A stretch of 64,000 nt of DNA. Origin: Aphrocallistes beatrix. Its lineage: Eukaryota > Porifera > Hexactinellida > Sceptrulophora > Aphrocallistidae. The notes beneath the pieces are model-generated. The model did not search any database and was not told the origin of the DNA. It saw only the letters and a list, made by a program, of their open reading frames with translations. Of the stretch, positions 57,301-64,000 are shown piece by piece. The translations under genes were made by a program, and so were the position numbers. The stretch lies in contig OY725488.1 in the NCBI GenBank assembly GCA_963281255.1, forward strand, positions 5,739,524 through 5,803,523, written 5' to 3'. How positions within the stretch are numbered: position 1 is the stretch's first letter; every line of letters begins with the position of its first letter.

Positions 57301-57607
57301 GTATGTTTTGGATGTTTCGACCGGATCGGCTCATATTTACGACTTTAATGAAATGCATAATAATAACCAAAGGTACAATCAGTATGATGGATACAACGAG
57401 TATGGATATGGTGTCAGTGTTAAAAAGAATATTAAAAATGCTTTTTATTTATGGAGTCAAAAGTACACCACAGAGAATTCTGTCCCGAAAAGTACTAAGC
57501 TCGAAGGCAAGGGACCTAAAGATGAAATGATTAGAGCCTTTCCTAGTCAGTATTGCAAGAATCAAGTCCTGCTGTTATCTGGTGGAGAGATCTATTTCAT
57601 TTCTTAA
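54383..57607 (+). CDS. RING/B-box/coiled-coil/propeller (TRIM-like) protein, gene B
   Basis: Two exons, 54383-54920 and 56031-57607, same intron position and phase as gene A, giving 704 residues. The exon-1 protein is identical to that of gene A over all 179 residues; the DNA differs at four third-codon positions. The coiled-coil part differs by a handful of residues. The propeller part then differs widely in patches (for example HQVYKIHSGNGSNQGS against SQVYMVDSVNGYNQGS) and the Q/N/Y/G insert is longer and different. Probably an E3 ligase with a recognition domain that has diverged from its twin. An in-frame run upstream of 56031 is intron. Confidence 0.85.
54921..56030 (+). other. Intron of TRIM-like gene B
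   Basis: Starts GTAAATATGT like the gene A intron and shares its first ~230 bp with many mismatches, adds a GTAT/TCCGTCCG microsatellite near 54995, and diverges completely after about 55150. Ends CTCTGCTAG. It contains a fragment of the GCGCGCTTG repeat end at 55646. Confidence 0.75.
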
Positions 57608-57773
57608 TACTATTCTACTATATACGTAGATCATATGGGAACTTTGATAATAATTTTTTTATGGAAATAGAACAATGTTTGCCCCAGACTTTTTATTATA
57701 ATGGCTTGAAATTATTCTAGTGCATATTATTTAATATTAGTATTCATCATGTTATTTATTTACTTACAAGCGC

Positions 57774-58270
57774 TTCGCGTGCAAAACTGTGAACTGCCAG
57801 GCCCAGAAAGTTGATTTTTGGCATGTGGGAGTCTTTTGGCTATAGCTCCACTAAGTTCTGAGCTCAGACGAAAATGTCGACTCATCATGGAATTATGACG
57901 TCATTGTCACCTTTTTTATAATTAGAAATTTCAGTTTTTCGACTATAACTCAGTCATTTTAGTCGATAGAAGGCTGAAATTTTTATAGAATGTGTATACT
58001 AATATATCTCACATATGATGCAACTATCATCAAAAATGATGACTCATCACTCTGTATGACGTCATCATTACACATCAAAATTTTTAAAATTGACAAATTT
58101 GATGATTTTTGCGTGGGATATTGATTATAACAGTAGGTTCAGATGCATTTAGAGATGCTATCTCCCTAATAATTAATCAATGTGACCCCAGGCGCCCGCA
58201 GGGCGCCTCCGGCGGACACAAAGTGTCCGCCAGCCGCGCAGCACAAGCAAGAAAAGCGCGCTTGTATCTT
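57774..58270 (+). mobile_element. Helitron-like element copy
   Basis: CAGGCCCAGAAAGTTGATTT through GCCAGCCGCGCAGC to GCGCGCTTG (58262-58270), then T. The left end is fused to a reversed CAAGCGCTTCGCGTG end at 57769. GGCGGACACAAAGTGTCCGC hairpin present. Confidence 0.75.
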
Positions 58271-58289
58271 ATATCTTAAAACGCTAGGA

Positions 58290-58905
58290 TTTTTGTTTGT
58301 TTGTCCGAATTGATTGAAGAATTGGCAAGTCGTGGAGATACGAAAATTGGCATGTAGGTGTCAAATGATGAATCTAGGATTAAGTTCGAAAATCTAAGCG
58401 AAATTTTCGCACCTCTGCAAAAAAAATGGAAAACAATTTTTCACACCTTTTCTATACAATACTATGTACGGCTTCACTCTCACAATAGAAATTATTATAC
58501 GACAAAAGGCCGGCGCCATGTTTTATCGGCAGTGGGTGTCCTAAGAGGGATTTCCCTGAAAGGGGGTGTCCATTTATAGAGGGAAATATATTGTACAATA
58601 TGATAAAACAGGACGCAGTGGGTGTCTGGACACCCAGGACGCCCCCCGGTGGCGCCGGCCCTGGACAATATTGTAGGCTGTAATTGTAATTAATACTTCA
58701 AAGTAATAACTTATATAAATGTCTCAATTATATATTATAGTGTATGGCAGTTAAAAAGGTTATTTGTATATTTTCACACCTTTATATACATATTTTCACA
58801 CGATTTGATGAATTTTGAAATTATGCTAGAGACTAGCTACCAAAGGTTGACATGGGGTTGTCAGGGGTGTAGATTTCGAATATCATTTTTCAGATTGATA
58901 TGATA
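58290..58905 (+). repeat. Dispersed repeat E, copy 2, with nested MITE
   Basis: Reverse orientation relative to 61495-62090: TTGGCAAGTCGTGGAGATAC, CACCTCTGCAAAAAAAATGG, CTGCCATACACTATAA in complement, CATGGGGTTGTCAGGGGTGT. Interrupted at 58506-58663. Confidence 0.7.
58506..58663. mobile_element. GGCCGGCGCC-terminus MITE (158 bp)
   Basis: Termini AAGGCCGGCGCCA and TGGCGCCGGCCCTG, flanked by GACAA (58501-58505, 58664-58668). The uninterrupted sequence at 61850-61890 (complement ATCCGACAATATTGTAGG) gives the empty site, confirming the borders within a few bases. Confidence 0.78.
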
Positions 58906-59162
58906 AATTATTCGTTGACCTGGGCTGGGGTTGGTTAACCGATTTTATGGTTCGGTTATTTTTGTTTCCTTCAGGGGGGTTAACCGGTTAACCGGTTAAC
59001 CGAATCCAGCCTTGCGTTGACCTTTGTTTACAATATATACTATATAAAGGAAAAAAATCCAAAAATAGTGTAGATTGAGTAACTCTAGGCGCCCGCAGGG
59101 CGACTCTGCGGACACTGCGTGTCTGCAAGCCGCGTAGCGCAAGCAAGCGAAGCGCGCTTGTA

Positions 59163-60232
59163 TATCTATATATCTGTAACAAATTGATTGAAGAAACTGA
59201 TCAGTACAGAAAGCTGATTTTTGGCATGTGGGAGTATTTTGGCAATGACTCCACTAAGTTCTGACCTCAGACGAAAATGTCGACTCATCATGGAACTATA
59301 ACGTCATTGTCACCTTTTTTATAATTAGAAATTCCAGTTTTTCGACTACAAGCGCGCTTCGCTTGCTTGCGCTGCGCGGCTGGCGGACACGAAGTGTCCG
59401 CCGGAGGCTCCCTTCGGTCGCCTGGAGGTGACATTGGTTAATTAAACAGGATATATAATCTCTAAATATGTCCATCTTAGTTTTAAATCGATATTACTCG
59501 AAAAAACACCAAATTTGACAATTTTTAAAATTTGATGAGTAATGATGACGTCATAACAAAGTGATGAGTCATCATTTTTTGGTGATAGTTGCATCATATG
59601 TGACGCATGTTAGTATACAGATTCTATTAAAATTTCAGCATTCTATCTCCTATAATGGCTGAGTTATGCTCGAATAACTGTATTGCTTAACTTTAAAAAT
59701 GTGACAATGACGTCATAATTCCATGATGAGTCGACATTTTTGTCTGAGCTCAGAACTTAATGGAGCCATAGCCAAAAGACTCCCACATGCCAAAAATCAG
59801 CTTTCTGGGCCTGACAGTTTCTTCAATCAATTCGTTACAGATATATATATATATATACGTACACACATACACACATATATAGATTAATCGAGTTTTAATA
59901 GTAAGGATAACTCAGCCATTTCATCTGATAGAAGGGTGAAATTTTAATAGAATGTGTACATTAATATATCTCAGATATGATGCAATTATCATCCAAAAAT
60001 GATGACTCATCACTCTGTTATGACGTCATCAATACGCATCAAAAATTGAAAAATTGGCTAATTTGGTCATCTTTCGAGCGATATCGATTATAATAGTAAA
60101 ACAGACGTATGTATTTAGAGATGTTATCTACTTTATAATTAATCAATATGATTCTATGCGTTGGAGGGAGCCTCTGGCGGACACAAAGTGTCCGCCAGCC
60201 ACGCAGCGTAAGCAAGTGAACCGCGTTTATAT
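59163..60232 (+). mobile_element. Helitron-like element, host copy split by a second copy
   Basis: Plus-strand family sequence 59170-59348 (CTGTAACAAATTGATTGAAG onward) continues at 59908 with TAACTCAGCCATTTC and reaches the hairpin end GTCCGCCAGCCACGCAGCGT near 60215. The break contains the inverted copy 59349-59907. Confidence 0.8.
59349..59907 (-). mobile_element. Complete Helitron-like element, 559 bp, exact borders
   Basis: On the minus strand it starts TCCTTACTATTAAAACTCG and ends GAAGCGCGCTTG. It lies between host A and host T with no duplication, because the flanks CGACTA and TAACTC join to the uninterrupted family sequence CGACTATAACTC. Near the 3' end are a GGCGGACACTTCGTGTCCGC hairpin and a second GC-rich stem. 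Helitrons classically start TC, end CTRR after a hairpin and insert between A and T; here the end is CTTG. No Rep/helicase, so non-autonomous. Confidence 0.8.
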
Positions 60233-60324
60233 ATATACAGTATGCCCGATAATTATTTAGAATTTCACTTTTATGCATTCCTGGTCATCCTGTAATATTT
60301 ACACTGTTTGTAGTATAATCACTA

Positions 60325-60818
60325 CAAGCGCGCTTTCGCTTGCTTGCGCGCGTGGCTGGCGGACACTTTGTGTCCACCGGAGGCGCCTGGGGTCACATTG
60401 ATTAATTTAAAGGGGGATAGGATCTCTAAATACACCTGTCCTAATTTTATAATCGATATCGCACGAAAAATCACCAAATTTGTCAATTTTTAAAATTTTG
60501 ACGCGTAATGATGACGTCATAACAAAGTGATGAGTAATCTTTGATGATAGTTGCATCATATGTGAGGTATAATAATATACACACTATATTAAAATTTTAC
60601 TCTTCTATCACCTAAAATGGCTGAGTTATGGTCGAAAAACTGAAATTTCTAATTATAAAAAGGATGACAATGACGTCATAATTCCATGATGAGTCGACAT
60701 TTTCGTCTGAGCTCAGAACCTAGTGGAGCTATAGTCAAAAGACTCCCACATGCCTAAAATCAGCTTTCTGTGCTCGGTAGTTTCTTCAATCAATTCGTTA
60801 CATATATATATATATATA
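60325..60818 (-). mobile_element. Helitron-like element copy
   Basis: Minus-strand copy with 3' end CAAGCGCGCTTTCGCTTGCT at 60325 and body to ATCAATTCGTTACATATATA near 60810. 5' terminus lost in a TA microsatellite. Confidence 0.75.
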
Positions 60819-61147
60819 CAAGCGCGTTTCGCTTGCTTGCGCTGCGCGGCTGGCGGACACTTTGTGTCCGCCTGGAGTCACATTGGTTAATTATAAGGGA
60901 AATAACAACTCTAAACACGTCTATCTTACTGTTATAATCGATATCGCACGGAAAATCACGAAAATTAACAATTTTTAAAATTTTTGATGTGTAATGATGA
61001 CGTCATAACAAAGTGATGAGTCATCATTTTTTGATGATAGTTGCGTCATATCTGAGATATGTTAATATACACATTCTATTAAAATTTCAGCCTTCTATTA
61101 CCTAAATGGCTGAGTCAAAGTTGAAAAACTCAAATTTCTAATTATAA
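60819..61147 (-). mobile_element. Helitron-like element copy, truncated
   Basis: 3' end CAAGCGCGTTTCGCTTGCTT at 60819; body stops at about 61147 where a fragment of the TTAA foldback element begins. Confidence 0.7.
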
Positions 61148-61492
61148 ACTGACCAAAACACGTTTTCATAGCAACACTGGAATGTAGCAACATTCCATGA
61201 AAAAATTCCAAATTTTTCGTATTAACCCATTCATATCTTAGTTCTATGCGAAAAACACTTAGAAGTGCCCTTTAACGACCTGAAAATCACCAAATTTGTC
61301 ACAAATATAACCTATTGCGGAACCATATGGTGACTAAATTTCTCTAAATTTTAACAACGGATATGAGTACTTTGACATCATATTTATATATGCTGGTAAT
61401 ACATTCCTAAGCTCTATTGTGCTTTGTTAATGATTTAAGCCAGCTCATGTATTAGTTCAACCATCTTTTACCGCATCCCTAATCCATCCCTA
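61148..61492. repeat. TTAA foldback element, half copy
   Basis: From CTGACCAAAACACGTTTTCA to TCTTTTACCGCATCCCTAA, equal to the right arm of the copies at 25365 and 47760. Confidence 0.75.
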
Positions 61493-61494
61493 AA

Positions 61495-62090
61495 CAAATA
61501 TAATATTCGAAATCTACACCCCTGAAAACCCCATGTCAACCATTGGAAGCTAGTTTCTCGCTTATTTTTTTCATTTGTTTACTTTATGTATCTAATGTAA
61601 ACAAAAGTAAACAAATAATTTATCATATTGATCTGAAAATATGATATTCGAAATCTACACCCCTAAAAACCCCATGTCAACCTTTGGAAGCTAGTCTCTA
61701 GCATAATTTCAAAATTCATCAAATCGTGTGAAAATATGTATATAAAGGTGTGAAAATATACAAATAACCTTTTTAACTGCCATACACTATAATATATAAT
61801 TGAGGCATTCATATAAGTTATTGATTTGAAGTATTAATTAATTACAATTACAGCCTACAATATTGTCGGATAATGATCTCTATTGTGAGAGTGAAGCCGT
61901 ACATAGTATTGTATAGAAAAGGTGTGAAAATGGTTTTCCATTTTTTTTGCAGAGGTGTGAAAATTTTGCTTAGATTTTCGAAATGAATCCTAGATTCATC
62001 ATTTGACACCTACATGCCAATTTTCGTATCTCTACGACTTGCCAATTCTTCAATCAATTCGGACAAACAAACAAACAAACAAAAAAAAAA
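61495..62090 (-). repeat. Dispersed repeat E, copy 3 (uninterrupted)
   Basis: Contains CGAAATCTACACCCCTAAAA, CCCCATGTCAACC, TTTTAACTGCCATACACTAT, CAGCCTACAATATTGTCGG and TGCCAATTTTCGTATCTCTA, ending in an ACAA microsatellite. A partial duplicate of its first 60 bp precedes it. Confidence 0.75.
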
Positions 62091-62091
62091 A

Positions 62092-62690
62092 TCCTAGCAT
62101 TTTAATATATAAGATATGTATATCTGTAACGAATTGATTGAAGAAACTGCCAGGCCCAGAACGCTGATTTTTGGCATGTGGGAGTCTTTTGGCTATGGCT
62201 CCACTAAGTTCTGAGCTCAGACGAAAATGTCGACTCATCATGGAATTATGACGTCATTGTCACCTTTTTATTATTATTAGAGATATTAGTTTTTCCATTA
62301 TAACTCAGCCATTTCAAGTGATAGAGAACTGAATTTAATAGAATGTGTATATTAATTTGCCTAGGAATGTTGAATTGAAAGTGAAAGTTAATTGAAAGCG
62401 AATTGAAATTGAAAATGAAAGTGGGGTCATTTCTATTTATACCCTTTCCCCACGTCAAAATATTATTAATATTATTCACATGTGATACAACTATCATCAA
62501 AAACACTTATGACGTCATCATTACCAATCACAATTTTCAAAATTGATGATTTTTCGAGTGATATCGATTATAACAGAAAGACAGAAGTATTTAGAGATGT
62601 TATCTCCCTTAGCTTATAATTAATCAATTTGAGCCCAGGCGCCTCCGACAGACACAAAGTGTCCGCTAACTGCTTAACGCAAGCAATGTA
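62092..62690 (+). mobile_element. Helitron-like element with variant 5' end
   Basis: Starts TCCTAGCATTTTAATATATA after an A, continues with CTGTAACGAATTGATTGAAG and the family body, and decays before the hairpin end (AAAGTGTCCGCTAACTGC). About 90 bp of AAAGTGAAAGTTAATTGAAA-like sequence is inserted near 62370-62470. Confidence 0.7.
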
Positions 62691-63598
62691 CAGTGTGTCC
62701 GGAAATTATTGACACTAAACTTTAACTTAATGCAGTATCAAACTAGTACTTGGAAAGAGTATTATGTATTTTCTTACTATATATACACTGTTTTGAGTCA
62801 CACTATCATATCATGTGATTACCTAGCATCTTTTCTGGAATGCAAACTCATTCTTTGTCTCAGTTTTTGTCAAAATCCCAACCACAGTTTGCTATGGTAT
62901 AGCAATGTTTTCTTCTATACCGCTTAATTTAGTTATAGAATATCTAAGTATGTACATATCTTGTAGTTGTACAATTCTTAAGTGTTTGTTCAAAGGATTC
63001 GGAAAGATATAGGCTCTGAAAGTTAGATTAGGGGTGTGTCAGTGATTACCCTACAAAAATCAAATTTGAATTTGAATTTGAGAAAATATAATTGTATTTG
63101 CGGTCAATCCCCACAAATAGCACTAATTATTAGTTATTCCATTACTTTAAACCTTAAGTTCAGAATTGTAAATTTTATGGGCGAAATTCCACTTTTTACG
63201 TTGTTATTCACTGCGAGCGTCAATCACACCCCTAATCTGACTTTCAGAGCCTATATCTTTCCGAATCATTTGAACAAATCCTCAAGAATTGTACAACTAC
63301 AAGATATGTACATACTTAGATATTTCTATAACTAAATTAAGCGGTATAGAAGAAAACATTGCTATACCATAGCAAACTGTGTTTGGGATTTTGACAAAAA
63401 CTGAGACAAAGAATGAGTTTGCATTCCAGAAAAGATGCTAGGTAATCATATGATATGATAGTATGACTCAAAACAGTGTATATATATAGTAAGAAAATAC
63501 ATAAATGAAGTTATACTGAAATTATAATACTCTTTCTAAGTACTAGTTTGATACTGCATTAAGTTAAAGTTTAGTGTCAATAATTTCCGGACACACTG
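62691..63598. mobile_element. Tc1/mariner-type long-arm foldback (908 bp)
   Basis: Termini CAGTGTGTCCGGAAATTATT and AATAATTTCCGGACACACTG with TA on both sides (62689-62690, 63599-63600). The arms are each about 360 bp and near-perfect; GATATAGGCTCTGAAAGTTA at 63007 faces its complement near 63240. Only about 180 bp of centre is unpaired. No transposase; the open frames are arm artefacts. Confidence 0.88.
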
Positions 63599-63699
63599 TA
63601 TACGTATATATATAAAACATTAATCGCTTTTATATATAAAAATATTAATCGAGTTTTAATAGTAAGTATCATAATAATAATATACCTACTCTAATAATG

Positions 63700-64000
63700 C
63701 CTCACAGTAGACTGAAAATTATGGACTAGGGATGAAGTAGTAGCTGAATGGTTTAATACACGATTAGCCTAAAATCGTTAACCATGCAGAATAGGCATTA
63801 AGAATGTATTACCAGTATATATAAACATGGTATCAAAGTACATTTATCCGTTGGCAAAATTTCGATTAGTCATCATATCATTGCGCAACAAGTCATTCTA
63901 AGGATAATTTTAGCGATTTTCTAAGCTGATTTAACCCTATTTCTAAATGGTATTAAGGTGTGATTTTTGGGTAGAACCAAGATTAGTACGAGTTGATTTG
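63700..64000. repeat. Diverged TTAA foldback element entering from the right edge
   Basis: GCCTCACAGTAGACTGAAAA, GACTAGGGATGAAGTAG, ATTACCAGTATATATAAACA and TGGTATCAAAGTACATTTAT follow the order of the left arm at 25365. It runs off the window. Confidence 0.65.

Noticed and set aside
62709-63335. Two open frames of 72 and 99 codons
   Set aside because: Both lie wholly in the arms of the 908 bp foldback.

Overview
The window is animal nuclear DNA: AT-rich, gene-poor and packed with DNA transposons. It carries single-copy metazoan-type genes (vault protein MVP, bystin, DDX52, ARL5, ANKRD16-like, TMEM104-like, asteroid/ASTE1-like) and a scattered set of RING/B-box/coiled-coil and NHL-type propeller genes. 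Most of the recognisable genes are single open frames; clear spliceosomal introns are seen only in the tandem TRIM-like pair, the PDZ gene and a dead integrase gene. The few-intron genes plus many NHL/TRIM-like genes would suit a non-bilaterian invertebrate, possibly a (glass) sponge, but that is inference and nothing in the window proves it.

Layout. 1-3.1 kb: DDX52 (minus, runs off the left edge) and an ANKRD16-like gene (minus). 3.1-5.9 kb: nested repeats. 5.9-9.3 kb: two NHL-propeller genes (plus), the first with a C-terminal frameshift. 9.5-11.2 kb: hAT element and a mariner relic. 11.3-13.0 kb: TMEM104-like membrane protein (minus). 13.4-15.7 kb: a hAT transposon bounded by its target duplication and invaded by two smaller elements. 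16.9-19.9 kb: decayed integrase gene of Ginger type followed by a cysteine-protease-like domain. 20.4-22.4 kb: foldback element and tandem arrays. 22.7-24.6 kb: ASTE1-like gene in three frames. 24.8-34.3 kb: almost entirely transposons (foldbacks, TTAA element, pogo-like and Harbinger-like elements, hAT MITEs). 34.4-36.9 kb: intronless GC-rich MVP; 37.9-39.2 kb: bystin; 40.3-41.1 kb: two PDZ exons (minus); 41.9-42.5 kb: ARL5; 44.8-46.2 kb: VWA protein (minus); 46.7-47.7 kb: divergent propeller protein. 50.1-57.6 kb: tandem pair of two-exon RING/B-box/coiled-coil/propeller genes. 57.7-64 kb: nested Helitron-like and foldback repeats without genes.

How genes relate. DDX52 (Rok1) and bystin (Enp1) both act in early 40S ribosome assembly, but they are 37 kb apart and show no sign of linkage. 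The propeller genes at 5.9, 8.4, 46.7, 50.1 and 54.4 kb are the nearest thing to a functional family here. The last two share a nearly invariant N-terminal half and a drifting propeller half. The non-genic DNA is best read as layers of insertion: many elements can be bounded exactly by their target-site duplications, and several insertions date one another.
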